Shown here piece by piece: positions 11,645 to 25,632 of a stretch of 64,000 nt of DNA (position 1 is its first letter; the number at the start of each line of letters is the position of its first letter). Below the pieces are notes generated by a model. It did not search any database. It was not told the DNA's origin and was given only the letters and a program-made list of their open reading frames with translations. This stretch comes from Cymbidium sinense. Its lineage: Eukaryota > Streptophyta > Magnoliopsida > Asparagales > Orchidaceae. Made by a program: the position numbers and the translations under genes. The stretch is taken from assembly GCA_021442155.1 (NCBI GenBank), contig CM038214.1, forward strand, positions 51,776,703 to 51,840,702. The letters run 5' to 3'.

Positions 11645-14600
11645 TTATAATATTTCTTTAAGTAGATCCCATTGATTGGAGGCATTGAGAACTCTCCCTT
11701 ATGATTAATAAGCTGATAAGATTCTCCTTCGTAGGCCTTCTCTAAGAAAAAAGGGCCTTCCCAAGTGGGTTCAAACTTGCCTCCCAACTTACGATGGGCA
11801 CACCTCCTTAAAATAAAATAAGCTCTCCTACTTGAAAAGCTCTAGGATGGACCAACTTTGTTTTGAGCTTGAATCATTTTAACTTTGTACAATGTGACAT
11901 TTTGGCATGCCTGGCATATCTCCTCCAAACCTTGAGTTCTATCCACAACTTGGCATTCTATTGTGATCTACCCATATCTATCCTTATTGATGGGAGTTAG
12001 ACTTCTAATGGTAGAATAGCTTCGGACCCATACTCTAAAGAGAAAGGAGTAGACTGAGTTGGAGTTTTATATATGGTGTGGTAGGCCCACAAGGCTTCAA
12101 CTAAGTGCTCATGCCACTATCTCTTATTATTGTCGAGTGTCTTCTTCAGTATTTGGATGAGTATTTTATTGAAGGCTTCTACTAAGCCATTTACCCTCAC
12201 ATAGTTAATGATAGAATATCTCCAATATATACTATGTCTCTGGGTAAAGTTATTGATTTAACTTTTGAATGCGCATACCATTATCGATATAATTCATCGA
12301 TTCCATACCAGATATATGATACAATTCCTAAAAGCTAGAGCACATCGAGCTATGACCTCTCGACAATCACCTTCACCCATTTGGAAAAGTAGTAAGTAGG
12401 AGCTAAGATGAATCGATGACCCTTAGAAGAAAGAGGATCAATTGGACCCACTATGTTGATACCCCAACATTCGAATGGCCTTGAGGCTAATGTAAGATGT
12501 AGAATGTTGGGTGGTTGGTGTAGGACCACATCGTGTAGTTGACATTGGTGGTATTGTCTAGCCATATCTATGCAATCTTTGATTATCACCGTAGTACCAA
12601 TCTCTTGATCTTGGCTTTCATCTTGACTGATTGGTTGGCTCCATGTAATCTTGAGTGTACTTCCATGATCTTATGGGCTTGTGCTTGGTCTAAACAACAT
12701 AACCAAATATGATTGAAAGATTGTCAACAAGACACCATCTAAGAGCATGGGAAAGTGCTCTCTTTCATATGACGCTTGGACTTCTCTTGAGGTAGTTTCC
12801 TTTATTTAGGTAATCCATGAATGGTTTCCTCCAATCTAACTCCTTGTATTTCTTGGCAATAGAAAGCTCCCTTCAAGAGAGTATGCTTTTGAAGAGTTCA
12901 ATATCAATAAGGCATAAGACTTATTTATTTTGGCTAAAGCATGCCATGATGTTCTCCTCGAGGAATCTTATAAATGGTAACCTCTGGGATTTGGGCCAAC
13001 AACTCCATGGTGTACTTGTGGTAGTGATGGAACTTGGGATTTATAAACTTATAGGACCCAATGATTTGGTTGATAATTAGCTGAGAATCCCCAAAGATGT
13101 TGATGTTCTAGATTATCAGAATAATGGATAACTCCAAACTAGCAATCAGAGCCTCATATTCAGCATCATTGTTGGTGCAAGGATTGGATAGATGATATGA
13201 GAATCCATCACATCATAGTCTAGAGTTAAGAGAACTATTCTTACCTTTACCTTTCCTGGAATAGTAGATTATGGTTCTTCTCCTCTTTGAAGAAGCCACA
13301 CCATCAAAGTACATCTCGTGGTGAATGCTAGTATCCCCTAAGTTCATGATTTGTTCATCGAGGAGATCATCACTAAGCATAGAGTCAATAGGAAGTGGGT
13401 GTCCTGCTAAGAAATCTGCTTGTCCTTTTACCACACTGAGGGGTATGAAGGTAATGTCAAACTGAGAGGATCATGGATCATGCCAACCATCCGCATCATG
13501 ACCATGCCATGAAATACTGTAGTGGATTGATCCTAGAGATTACATTCTTTTTATGAGGAAGCATGTAGTGTTGTAGCTTTTGGGATTCAAAGATTAAAGC
13601 TAGGCAATGCTTCTTAATGGGTAGATAATTAGCCTTAGTAGGGATTAGACAACGGCTATGGTAGTAGAGTGTGTTTTCCTTCCTTCGTCATTGGCTTGGG
13701 CCAACAAAGTACCAAGGGAGTCATCTAATGTAGTAGTGTAAAGTATGAGCGGCTTGCCTGAGATAGGGGCTGCTAGAATCAGCGACATTATTAGATAATG
13801 CTTGATGTCTATAAAGGCATGCTCACACTTTTTATTCCTCTTGAACTTGGAATTTATTTTAACAAGTCGAGAATGGCTAACATCTTCTGACAAGTTGGAT
13901 TTAAAGCATCTTAGATATGCCAACCACCCTTGGAATGATCGAGTTGAGTTAAACTTAGGGGTGGCATTTCTAATATCACCTTGATCTTCTCTAGATCGAT
14001 TTTGATTCCTGGTGTGACAACAAACCCAAGGAATTTCCTAAAGCTAGAAACACTTCAGGGGTTCATTTTGAGGTTAAATTGTCTTAACTATTCAAAACTA
14101 CTCAAGTCAAAGAGATGGTATTCCTTTTATCTACTTTTGATCACGAGATCATCGACATAGCACTCGACTTGATGATGAATGAGTTCATCAAAAATTTGAG
14201 TCATAGCCCACTGGTATGTAGCACCAGCATTTTTAAGTTTGAAAGGCATGACCTTATAGCAATAGATTCTAATTGGGGTTCTAAAAGTAGTGTTTCTTTC
14301 ATCTTCAGGGTCTATATTTATTTAGTTATATCTAGACGAGCCATCCATGAAAGAGAACACTGCATGAGATGAGGCAATGTTCACCATCAGCTTCTGGATT
14401 GGTAATGAAAATTCATCTTTTGGACATGCCTAATTTAAATCCCTAAAATTGATGTATATGTGAATTTGGTCATTCTTCTTCTTAATTAAGATGATGCTGG
14501 CTAACAAGGTAGGCTATTTTTCTTCCTAGATGAAGCCAACATGGATTAGTTTCTTGAATTCATAAATGACCAGTTGTTCTATATCTAATCACATACGTTT

Positions 14601-16030
14601 AGGAGCTTGCTTGGTAGGGTTTCCAGTAGGCTCTATTGCTAATTTATGGATAGCTATGTCAGGAGCCAATCTAGGTATCTCTTCATAACTCCATGCAAAG
14701 TAGTCCTTAAATAAAGAACTGATGTATGTCGTGCATGGATCTTCTTTAGTTCCTAAGTTGATTTCATTGAGCTTGTAGATGGTTGACTTGATCTCTTCTT
14801 TGAACTATAACGGTGAATCTTTGACTTCAAAATCATCTGAATCATCTGAAATTTGTAAGCATAGGTCCTCATATAAGGTAATGTGATTTGAAAAGAACTA
14901 ATTACATTTCAAATGATTGGTGATGACTAAGCAATAATTGTCATAATTGACTGGACCCACTATACCAAATCCTAGTCCCGATCTTGATTGAGAGCTTTTT
15001 CATTTATTCTTCCATATTATTTTGAAGTAGTCTGACATGTGCTTTGACCAAGTATGTGGGATTAAGCCTTTCTTTGCTAAATTATGAACACAAGGCAAGT
15101 ACCAATTAAAAAGAAATTCTATTAAATATTTATTTGAATCATCCTGAACTTCTACATCAACTTCCTGACTTGAGGATGATGCTCCCAGAAAAAACCTCTG
15201 AGTCTTCACACCTGTGGATGACTTAGGGGATTCCTTAACTACCAAACCCTCAACTTTTGAGAGGAAAGTGGGGTTAGAGCTAAGGTTCCCAATTGATGCA
15301 TAACTATTTCACACATAGACTTGGATACACTTATGCTTTGCTTTGGAGCCCGATCTTCATCGCTATTTGGCTCAAGTGTCACCTCCAAGAGAATCTACTA
15401 GTGAGAAGAGCTAGCTGGTGTGCTAACCATATCAGACTCATCCTATTTGCTAGATTCTAAGTCTATTTAAATAGCAAGTGCACTCCTGGTAGCTAGGACA
15501 AATCTTCTATTGGGTGGCCAATAAAAAGGCTTTCCACCCTAGGACTGACTCTGAACTAGCTTTTTCCTCTGCCTGGTGGAGGTCAGGTCATCCTACCCAT
15601 ATTTTCAAATGGAGTAACGAACTATGGGTGCAATATAATGTTAAGTTCCACTTCCTCCTCCAAATCTATTTCCACTCCCTTTTATTTTTTTTTATCTTCT
15701 CTTTTCTTTTCTTTTTCTTTTTCTCTTTCCTTTTCTTTATTTTTTCTTTATCTTTAATTTTTAAATTTTGGCCAAGTTTGTGAGAATAGACTTGTTGATT
15801 TTTAGAGAGGTAGTAAGCCGCATCCTCATATATGCTGACCTCGTTGATTATAAATGGCTTGAGATTTCCTTTGACACAGTAGACGATCCCCCCTCTGACA
15901 AACTTCATACACTGATGTAGAGAGGACGAAACTATGTTTTTCTCATGTATCCTGGTATCCCAAGCAAAGCGTTCAAAGATGCATCCGAGTCTATAATGTG
16001 AAACTTGGCTTCGATCTTCCAACCATTTAT
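11645..16030 (-). pseudogene. Ty3/gypsy pol (RT, RNase H, integrase), broken
   Basis: Read right to left. A post-protease segment lies at 16022-15800 (TRIHEKNIVSSSLHQCMKFV, like the RPWIHxxGxVPSSLHQ block of plant gypsy pol). A linker follows at 15245-15000. Reverse transcriptase runs about 14500-13950, with VMPFKLKNAGATYQ and the catalytic YVDD at 14148-14159. The connection is at 13920-13650, with AYLRCFKSNLSEDV. RNase H at 13435-13050 keeps its three acids in YFDG, NDAEYEAL and GDSQL. Integrase lies at 12600-12340; CHQCQ follows a lost histidine pair, and its catalytic acids look changed (WGINIVGP for WGxDxVGP, APTYYFSKW for ATDYFSKW). The C-terminal GGKFEPTWEGPF is at about 11780, and QWDLLKEIL ends at the stop 11645. 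Several frameshifts and stops make it inactive. In full elements pol copies the RNA genome and integrates the cDNA. Confidence 0.88.
15666..15775. repeat. Polypyrimidine tract in gypsy pol
   Basis: About 110 bases of almost pure T and C (TTTTCTTTTCTTTTTC) interrupt the pol linker. On the minus strand this would encode a lysine-rich tail (KKRKEKKKKK), which is a slippage product rather than protein sequence. Confidence 0.7.
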
Positions 16031-16952
16031 CTCAAAGGGAAACACTATGGAGCCTAAGGACTATTGACCTCACTTTTGGAGTGTGGATTCAATTTTCCCA
16101 TCTTAGACTTAGGAATCTTCTAGACACTAAGAATTCCCTAGTCATAAGACACTTCTTGCAATTCGGTAAACACTTAACCTAAGCCGAAAGACTTAGAAGG
16201 GTTAACCATAGGATTAGGTTATGCCTTAGGGATTAGGATAATCCACCTACCCTACAACCGAAATCCAATCCATGTTCACCTTCTCAAACCAAACCTCAAG
16301 TTCAATTCAAACACCAAATTGAAATCCAAATGCAAACTCAAATTCCAAAACCAATTGATTGAAGCCCATGATCAAATCAAAACTTGAAACTCTTCTAAGC
16401 CATATGACCTATCACATGGACTTAGCCAAATCTTAATCCAAATCAATCCAAAATCAATTAATTTTCTCATAATCAATTTATATCTTCAATCATATTCCTA
16501 AATATATATCAAATCTACATTCAAATGATCAAAACTAAATCAAATTAAATCAAATTACATTAAAATCGTTCCTAAGCCATATAACCTATCCCATGGATTA
16601 GCAAAATCTTAATCCAAATCAAGTCAAACTCAATTGATTTTCTCACAAATCAATTATATTTTCAATCATCTTCATAAATTTAAATGAAATATACATTTAA
16701 ATCATCAAATCTAAATCAAACCAAATCAAAATCCAAACCTAAGCCACATGACCCAACTCCAAGGATTTAGCTAAATTCCTTCATTCCAAAACCCAAATTC
16801 AATTGATTTTCTCATTAATCAATCATATTCACAAAAATAAATGAAATTTACAATTATCAAGCCTAACCAAAATCAACCCAAGTCAAACCCAACTTAACCC
16901 TTTTAACTTGAAATGTTCAAATGAACCAAAACCCATTTGAACCCAAGCCAAC

Positions 16953-16955
16953 TCA

Positions 16956-17031
<76 letters not shown>
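16953..17031. repeat. (AT)n microsatellite
   Basis: About 80 bases of nearly perfect TA repeat with one G near 16980. Confidence 0.97.
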
Positions 17032-17034
<3 letters not shown>

Positions 17035-20000
17035 AAATCCATATATAAGCTCAACTAAATCAAACTCAACCCAAAATCAAGCCAACTAAACCCAATTGGT
17101 CCACTTGACCCAAACTGGCCAATTTGACCTATTTGAGCCAAGTTCTAATCCTACCAAAATTGGATTGAACCAAGCCCATAAAACCTCCCATCATGATTAT
17201 TGATCACCCTAGGTTGATCAATTGTCACAAATTGGTCAAAAGTCAACTTGGTCATTTGACCAAGTCAACCCCTTAACCCGTATGAACCCAATCTAGCCAA
17301 ATTGCAATCTAAGCCAAATCCCTTAAAACCAACAATGCATACCAAATCAAAATCAATATTTGAATATGACTTGACCTTCAATTGAGTCAAACCACACCTA
17401 ATTGGCCCTCTTGACTCAAGTTGACCAAATTGACTTAAATGACCAAATTGGGTCAAATTAAAATATAAACCAAATTTATTGAAACCAATGGCTCAAGTTC
17501 ATTCCAAATTGATTGTTGAACTTTACCAAAGCCATGATTTGACCCAATATTGACCTAAAGGTTCAACTTGGCCTAAATCAAAAACAAAGCCTACAATCAT
17601 CTTCAATTGGTCAACTAAACCCAAACTAACGCCCAACCCAAATCAATTTGGCCAAATTGGTCAAATTGGTCAACTTAACCCATTTGACTCAAACGAATTC
17701 AAATGAGCCAAAATCAAACCTTTGCCAAACTAAACCAAACCAATTGAATAAAAATATCCCAAATGATCATATGAACTTGACCCAAACCTTGGTTTGACCT
17801 AATTTGACCAATTGGTCAACTTGACCCATCCTAACCCAATTTGACCTAAATGAGTCAAATTGAGCCAAACCTAACCAAATCAACTCCAATTTACTTGAAA
17901 TTTGGGCTAACCCACTTTTCTCATTTCAAATCTTTCCAAATCAAATCCAATGCCAAATGATCATAATACCCTTGGGTCAAGGGCATCACATGAGACAAAT
18001 CACCCATGTAAGTGGTCATTTCCATTCTTTGGCCACTTGGTACTCTCCCAATGGTCCACCTAGGCACCTAGGACACTGCCCAACCAGACCCAAAGGGTGG
18101 TTGGGTCGACCATGACCCATTGGAGGTGAAATCATCTCACCCTCCCCATTGGAGCATTTAAAACCCATAGGACACCCATGATTCCTCTTGACAGACCCAC
18201 CTTCAACCAACCGAGCCAGCTCACCTCCTCCCTGCCACCCATGACTCCTTCAGATGGTCGAACGGCTACTAGAAGGCAAACCCAATCCCACCATCTGATC
18301 AAGATGAAGGGGGGTATACACCCATCATTTCCACTCAAACACACACAAAAATCATTTCGTGGAGCCCTAGCTGCCTAAGATGAGCCGCTAGAGCCATTCC
18401 CTAAGCTCCCAAGCTCATTCCTCGATCAAAAAAATTTCATTCATCTATCCCAAAATAGGACACTCTCATTTCTAACCTAACTTCCTCATTTCTCCATCAA
18501 ACTCAAATTAATTTTACATGCACCTTCCCTAAGCCATAGCAAGAACCCATCTCCCAAGCTTTCGAGCATCATGGGACTTTGATGAAAGCCAAATCATCGT
18601 CATATCATTCTGAGTGAAAGTCAAGGAATTGATCCAATTACTACTCAATAAAGCTTCATCTCCACCATATATAGCTTCCTCAATAGTCCGAGCCACTAGT
18701 CTTGAGCTCCAAAGGTATGCTTCCAAAACTGATCCTTAGGCAAAAATGGGTTGGAGGTTTTTGAAGAAAACTTGCATCTCATGTGATCTTGACCCTTGGA
18801 TCCCCTTCAATCGATGTTGTGAAGGTGTGGGATCCTTTGTGGATTTGATCTGAGCTCAAGTAAGGTCAGATCAAGTGAGTAATGGCGGATTGACTCCCTT
18901 CTCCCTCACTCGTGTGACGTTAGATCACGTACTGTCCATTTCATGTGATCAGAATAGATAGTCGAGATTAGATCCACTAGATTAATCTCATTTAATCCTA
19001 TTAAGCTGTGGGATTAATCGTAGAGATCGAACGATGGATGAGAAAGCACGTCTACCATCACCATGTAGGCGCTGAGTTGGATAAGTTTTAAGTAGCAAAT
19101 CCTGTGGTTCCATGTGGAAAGCATGTTGCATCAGCGCGCCATATGGTGCCAATAGGATTATGTTTTAATTAGGCATAATTAATCATTTTTAATGGCTGGA
19201 ACTTCTAAAAATCATAAAAAATCATAGAGAAATAAAAAATGCCAATAAATACTCTTTTTAAAGGTATTTTAAGAGAATTAATTAAAAATGATCTTAACTT
19301 CTTAAACACTAATTAAGGTTTAATTAAGGTTTAACTATAAAATTAATTAATTAATTAATTTAATTACTTGAGCAATTAATCCCAAATTTTGTGGGATAAT
19401 TTAATGGTATGACATCTACCACCCATGATTTTCTTGGATTGCTCACTTAATTAAGAAAATTGACTACTTAAATCTTAATTACTCTTTAATTAATGATTAA
19501 TTAATCCCATGAATAGTAAATTGGTTAAAGTTTATTAATCATTGTTAAATAGTAAGTGAACTAGGAATAGGGTTGGGACCCCTTTCCTAAGTTCATTTCA
19601 CCATTTTTTTAAAATGAAATTAATTAAGAATTAATTAATTAATTAAATCACTTAATCAAATTAAAATTATAATCACATTAGACCTTATTTAATTAAATCA
19701 TGGGGTAGATCTTTAGGTGTTTAATAACTTAAAGGAGTTTAATGAAATTATGGTTAGTCCACATGTGTGGGAAAACCATAAGAGTAATTAAGTCCCTTAA
19801 TCTAATTAACTATTAATCATGAGCCAATTGCAGGCCCCTTTTATTTCCTAGGATCATTGCAAGTTTATTTTCCATGCATATCATGTTGGCTCATAATTAT
19901 TTAGTTAATTACTTTAAGGTGACATAGGTAAGGGTAATTAATTCTAATTAAAGGTTTAACTTAATTAGCACATAAAATCAACTTAATTACATTTCCTTAA

Positions 20001-20462
20001 CTTAAATAAAATCACTAATGTGAGAATGGGTTTAAAATAGAAAGTGATGATTTCTCTTCCCTTAAATCAAATCAAATCAAACTTAATTAATAAAGAAGCT
20101 TTGGTTAGCTTTAAATAATCTTATTTGATTTGATTGTCCTTAAGAACTAGTTTGGCTGAATGAATCACATGCTTATATTTGATTTTCCTCTTTCCAATCA
20201 TGTCAAATTTGGTATGTGATTTGAATTCATGCATCCATTTTTTCAAAATCAAGTAAAGTAAAATAGATTTCCATTATGTAAGCTTGCATATGTTGATTTA
20301 ATTTAATATATGCATTGCTGTTATCACCATTAAAACCAAATGTATTTTTCAAAAGCTTATAAATGAATAATAATATGTGTTATGATGTTGGTTATAAATA
20401 CATAAGAAATGGATGTTTATAGCTCAAGTGTATGAATGTTGAGTTCTTTTTTACAATGGGTA

Positions 20463-20826
20463 TAAGGTATATAGTCGGACATCTGAACATGAGGCTTTAG
20501 CTAGTCTCAAAAAGGTCATTTGATTGCCTCACTTCCTTGGCTTAATAATGGCACATACCCATTTGATTTCATTCTTATGTATTTCAACATTAGAATTTGG
20601 ATAGAGCTTTAATTAATATATATAAATGATTCAATAAAAAATAAATAAAATCTTTGCATGGTTTTCTTTCCCTCAATTATGTGTACATCCATGTGTGTCC
20701 AAAAAAAGCAAGTATATAGTCTGGACATCCCAAGAATATGAGGCTTTAGCTAGCTCCAAGGAGGTCATTTGATTACCTCACTTCCCTGGTTTAACAATGG
20801 CACATGCCTATTTAATTTCATTCTTA
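20463..20826. repeat. Diverged tandem duplication, about 245-bp period
   Basis: 'atgaggctttagctag', 'aaggtcatttgatt', 'cctcacttcc', 'aatggcacat' and 'atttcattctta' all occur in the same order at 20463-20580 and again at 20710-20826. No coding potential is visible. Confidence 0.75.
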
Positions 20827-21620
20827 AGTTCTTTTTGCATAAGAAATTGGATAAAGTTTTAAATTAATATGTTTAAATAATTTAATCAAATAAAATATAA
20901 ATTCTAAACGTACACATACATTCATCATTAAGGTGTGCTAAAATATGTTGCATGTATAGATACACTTAGGATTAAATCATATGCATGTTACATGTGATGG
21001 AAAGGAATGATTTAATATTTGTGATATGGTATAATTCAATTAAATTAATCTTAAGATGCCTTTCATTTTGAATAGATTATTTAAAGTGAACTTATAATTA
21101 GGATTAATTAAATCATTTAGTAAGGCCTTCACTAAAGAGAACTAAATCAAATTAATATACTTTAGAAAGAGACTTAAGGTAGGGATGAAAGAGGGCAATA
21201 CTCTTTTCCTCTCTTTATAACACTTAGTTGCTAAGTGTAATCAAATGAAACAAAAGAAAACACAAATTAAAATTCTCAAATCAATTAAACTACTTCAAGT
21301 GAAATCAACCATTCATGTTAAATTGAATCCTTCTACACTTAGAAAATACAACACTAATGCCTAACAAGACTTACCACACAAGCTTTAATACAAACATTAG
21401 AATTAAGTCACCACTTCTAGCTCTAAGTTAGATGGTGTATGATGATGTGTATGTTTATGATGTATTTTTTTTTTTTGATTGGATGTTAGGGTGTATGCTT
21501 CATAGATTGGATGATAGGCCAATATTAGACTAATAATATTTTCTGTAGGGGATTATGCTAAAGGGATGCTTAAAAATAAATGTGAATGCTCTTTTGTAGT
21601 TGCTTAAATCTTAAACATAA

Positions 21621-23820
21621 TCCAAGTTAGGACAGTGGGCTTAGTTACCCATGTGTAAGGTGCTAAGTCCAAATTATAAATACAACCTTGGGATTATATG
21701 TATATTTAGCTAACCTCTATTTTCCATGTGTAGATTTACTTTTCTCACATAAATGTAATTTTTGTAATAGGAATTAGGATTAGTGCTATGGGGGATTAGG
21801 ATGAGCAATGGCCAGAAGGCTTTGTCCAGGGGTGCCCCGTGATGCCTTTGAAGCAAGAACCATCCAAATCAAAGAAGGAACCAAATTAGAAATGGAGAAA
21901 TGAAGAAAGAAGACACCCACAACATTTAATACCATTACAATTATTCTTTCATATTCTAGGTTGTATAAGGGTAGATCTCGGCTACCCATCTTTTCTCTCT
22001 TCGGGTTGTATGATGATACCTGACCACACCGGCCTTTTATTCTTTTATGATAGTTTATATAATTGTTTGATGTTATGTTTACATTGTGCATTAGGACAAC
22101 ATGCTTTTCATAGTTTATTAAATGATTGATGCTTTAATGTGTGACTTGGATATAATTAGGCTCTTAGGATAAAAATAACTTTTCTACCCAACTAATCACT
22201 CATAACTAAATTTTAAACAACTCATAACCCCATCATAAAGCCTAAGACATAAATAATATAATTAAAATATTTAATAACCCCTTAGTTGTATGGTTGAATG
22301 TTTCACATCATGCATGCATATTCTTTTCCCTGGAACTGAAGGAGCTCCATCTTTGCACGATAAAAGAATGCTTGACATGTGAGGGCATCACTTGTAGTGG
22401 GGAACACCTTCTTCTAGATGATTTGACCCATAACCTATTTCATCATGCATTTAGACATAAGAAATCTTAAAGCCTCTATCAAAATGATGTGTTTAAAATG
22501 AAGTAAAATTTGAAAAGATTTTGCATCTATAGATTAAGTTATATGCTCATACCACTCATGCTCTAGTCTCTTTGGGTGTGTGTTTAGGACTTTAGTCTCT
22601 TTCCAATTAAATAACTACCCTAGCTATCTTGTGATTCATAAGACCAAACTACATGGTTTTAAAATCATAGGAGTAGTTAGCTGGTTGCCACTCTAGGTGG
22701 TTATAAGTCTAGAAGTCGGATAATATATTCTCTCTTATGGAGGTAAGCCCTTATGTCCACCTATCTCTTAGATTTAGGTAATGCTTTAGCTCATACTAAA
22801 GCTCACCAGATTTAAGATCTGAGGAAGCTATTTCCTTCGAGCTATGAACATAAATTCTCACCTCTTAGGCATTCCCACAACCTTAAGTTGGTGGATTATA
22901 AGCCTTTGTAATCTAATTAATAACAACTCAAAACATATAAATCTCTTCAACTTCAAAATTATAAAGCCCAACCATAGGATATATTGAAATGCTTACTAGG
23001 CTTCCTAGTATCATGAGTATTTCCTACTTATTTCATTTGGATTCCAAAATAAGTCTTCTCTTTATTCTCCAAATACAACCATCCTTTAATAGTCTAACCT
23101 TGAAATCTTTAGAGATGATAATTGCCTACTTTAATCGAGAGTATTCTTAGGAAATTTCATTTCCTAAGATGTAATTAACTATGGAGGCTTGCCTTAGGAA
23201 CTTAAGAACTGGTTTAATATAAACCCTTTTTATTCATCCATGTAAAGTAGGGGAAAAATATCTGGTACATTTGAAAACCCATCATGCCTTAGGAGTCCTT
23301 ATTATGTGATTATGTCCATTGTAGGGTGATGCCTCTATCTTTTGAGATAGTACATCATACCTCAATGTTGTACCCAATGACCTCAGAAAGTCCCCCCACC
23401 CCCCCCCCCCATACATCCAAAATAAACACCACAAGGCCCTCTCACCTTGTTCATTGAATCCTCTCAACATCATCATTTATTTTTGGAGTTTTGAGATGTC
23501 GATCCTCAAGTAGGCAAGGGTTCTTAGACTCATAATGTTGACTGGTACACCTGGGACAACCAAAACTCTGGATAGCCTGCATTTTCTAACATCCACTTAA
23601 TGTAAAGAGGTGGTTGTGCTTGGTCATCCATAAAAGTAAGTCTTCATCATTGAATGTAACTCCTAAGATGTCCTTCAAGTGGCATGCCTCCGCTTTAGTA
23701 GCGGTCAGCTGAGCTAAGCATATCTCTAGATCAAGCAAGGCCTTGATTAGAGATTCCCTCATCCCTTTGGATAAGACAAGGGTGTCATATATGCTTAACT
23801 TAGGTGAGCTAGGACATTAT
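21621..23820. repeat. Gypsy-derived segment, left member of an inverted pair
   Basis: The reverse complement of this segment matches 49519-51668 along its length with scattered changes. Examples are 'taatgtcctagctcacct' against 'taatgccttagctcacct', and 'catgcctccgctttagt' against the complement of 'actaaagaagaggcatg'. It covers the protease end at 23280-23820, then about 1.65 kb of DNA with no clear frame. A poly-C run (AC13-like) lies at about 23391-23411. The right member lacks that run and has an extra 'agaaagtttctagctaag' near 49545. Confidence 0.85.
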
Positions 23821-25632
23821 GATCAACTCTAGCTTGGTCCTCCATAAGCATATCCTTAGATGGAGTATCCAATAGAGGGGCTATCTGCTCACTAGAACCA
23901 ATGACTTGCTTACCCTTATCCTGAGGTGCTACCCTAGGGGGTAGAACTTTGCCACTCCATAGATCAACTTTAGTGACTTCTTGGAATGATGATATTGTGG
24001 AAAGTTCTACCTTCTTATCGGGCATACCTACAGCTTCTCCAATAGGATCGTTAGAGTTAGCTAACTTCAAGTCAATCTCAACAGATGAACGTGATTGATT
24101 TAGAGAATGATAGTCCAACTCTAAATAAGAAAGGAAAGGATCAAAACTACTAGAGCTATTATTTTTATTCAGACTAGGAGAGCTTTTAATAGGGATAAAA
24201 CCATGAGCATTAGAAGTGGATAATATATAAGCAGAATCAGCTTTCTTCATTAATTTCTTTTTGGGTGGAGGTACATGATAGAAATCTAGTAAGGTAAATG
24301 GATTAAGGGATTTAGTGCCAACAACACTCTTGCCAAGAAGAGGAACCAGAAGAGGTGGTAGCTACAATGGAGGGAGTGCAGGATGGTGGTCTTTAGATAT
24401 CTCGAGCAAGTATGGTGAGCTCAGGTGTTACCCTCCCTAAGCTATCCTTTATAACTACCAAACCTTTTGTGGTGTTGGTGGTTTGAGCTACTTCAGGAAC
24501 CTACACAGAAAGCTTGTTGATCTTAGAAATGAACTTCTTAGAGGTTAAGGATAGGGAGATATCCTAACTTTCTTTAGTCTTAAGAAGATCACAAGTATCC
24601 CTAAAGATTGCTCTAACAAAACTGGATAGTTCTAATAAGTATTCTTTAAGGATAACTATGGCTCCTAATTTGTAGCTACACTCAAGCTTGTCTTTAAAAG
24701 TGATACAATCCTCTAAGACATGGCCTAACATGCAGTGGTAGGGAAATAGCTATGATCGTCGCTCTTGCCCACTTCCTCTGGCCTCTTAGGCTCTGGTAAT
24801 TGGAAGTCAAGTTTCTTTAAGAGATGATTAAAGATTTTCCTAGCTACGTCCCTTTTGAATGAATATGGCTTATCAATCTATTGGCAAGAATAAGTGGAAA
24901 GTAGCTACCTGATGATGGATATGAATATTGCTACTGGGAAGGATGATGAGGTGGTGGAAATGGTCATTGTGGTGGCTGTGGTGGCCGGTATGATGGCTGA
25001 GGTGGTGGAATAGTAGGTTTAGAGGAGGCTAGAGCTCTCTCTCATCTTGAACTCGGTCAGCTTCCCTCTCCCAACGACAACTACCTTGGATTCTTCTCAA
25101 ACACCTTCTACTACTTGGGCTTAGATGATTGGTCTAGAAAGGGAAACTGTTTGGCTTCCTCTTGTAAGCTAGCTACCTTATTAATTAATTTCTCGAATGT
25201 TTTGATGGTAAATCCCTTAAGAATGAAGGCGACCTGGCCATGGATATTCTTGAGAAGAATCTCAATGGCATGCTATTCAGATAGCTATGGTTTGCATTTC
25301 ATGCTCAGGTTGTGCCATCTGAGATTATAATCAATAATAGACTCGCTGAGTTTCTATTTCTCTACAACGAGGTCATCAACAGTCAACCTTTGCTGAGCTC
25401 CAGCTAACCTCTTGATAAAGAGTTGCTCCAACTCAACAAAAGTCTTCACCAAACTATTGGGCAGTTCGACATACCAATCAAATGCAACACCTAACAGACT
25501 CCTAATGAAAAAGCAGAAGAGGAGTGTGTTGCTACCGCTAGCATTGTACCAACCGGCTCTAAAGTGTGCAATGTGTTATTTTGATTTCCCACTGTTATCA
25601 AAGATCTTAAAGAATGGTGGCACAAAAGCCTA
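23285..25632 (-). pseudogene. Ty3/gypsy gag and protease, broken
   Basis: Read right to left. The gag core at about 25550-25130 contains LPNSLVKTFVELEQLF, then RLTVDDLVVEKQKLSESI, IDYNLRWHNLSMKCKPYL and EILLKNIHGQVAFIL, typical of plant gypsy gag, which forms the virus-like particle. A proline-rich part (PPPQPSYRPPQPPQ) lies at about 25010-24930. A serine-rich linker of 151 codons runs 24250-23795. The protease side at 23720-23480 gives ILGVTFNDEDLLL, and a DPG-type active-site block (RVLVVPGVPVNIMS) has lost the aspartate kept in the other copy at 49.8 kb. LRGFNEQGERAL lies at about 23470-23435. The 5' end is cut inside gag at 25632, where TelSat begins abruptly. Several stops and frameshifts are present. 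Confidence 0.82.

Larger units (their letters stand above)
16031..21620. other. Noncoding retroelement-like DNA splitting the gypsy element
   Basis: No coding region is recognisable. At 16250-18000 the strand is A/C-rich, with many 'aaattggtcaa', 'ttgacc' and 'aaatcaaa' words. At 18000-18850 it is more GC-rich, with clustered CTCC and GAGCC words like a retrotransposon leader. From 19150 to 21620 it is AT-rich, with 'taattaattaa'. An (AT)n run lies at 16953-17031 and a tandem duplication at 20463-20826. Because protease-side sequence ends at about 23300 and the post-protease block resumes at about 16020, this segment plus 21620-23290 seems to sit inside the pol region. It could be an LTR or leader of a nested element. 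I found no clear TG...CA ends or primer binding site. Confidence 0.45.

Noticed and set aside
15666..16022. 118-codon minus-strand frame with a lysine-rich tail
   Set aside because: The first two thirds are the gypsy post-protease block; the lysine tail is the polypyrimidine tract and not a nuclear localisation signal of a gene.
18016..18726. Several 60-70 codon frames on both strands as a small gene
   Set aside because: They overlap on opposite strands, have no conserved features, and lie in retroelement-like noncoding DNA.
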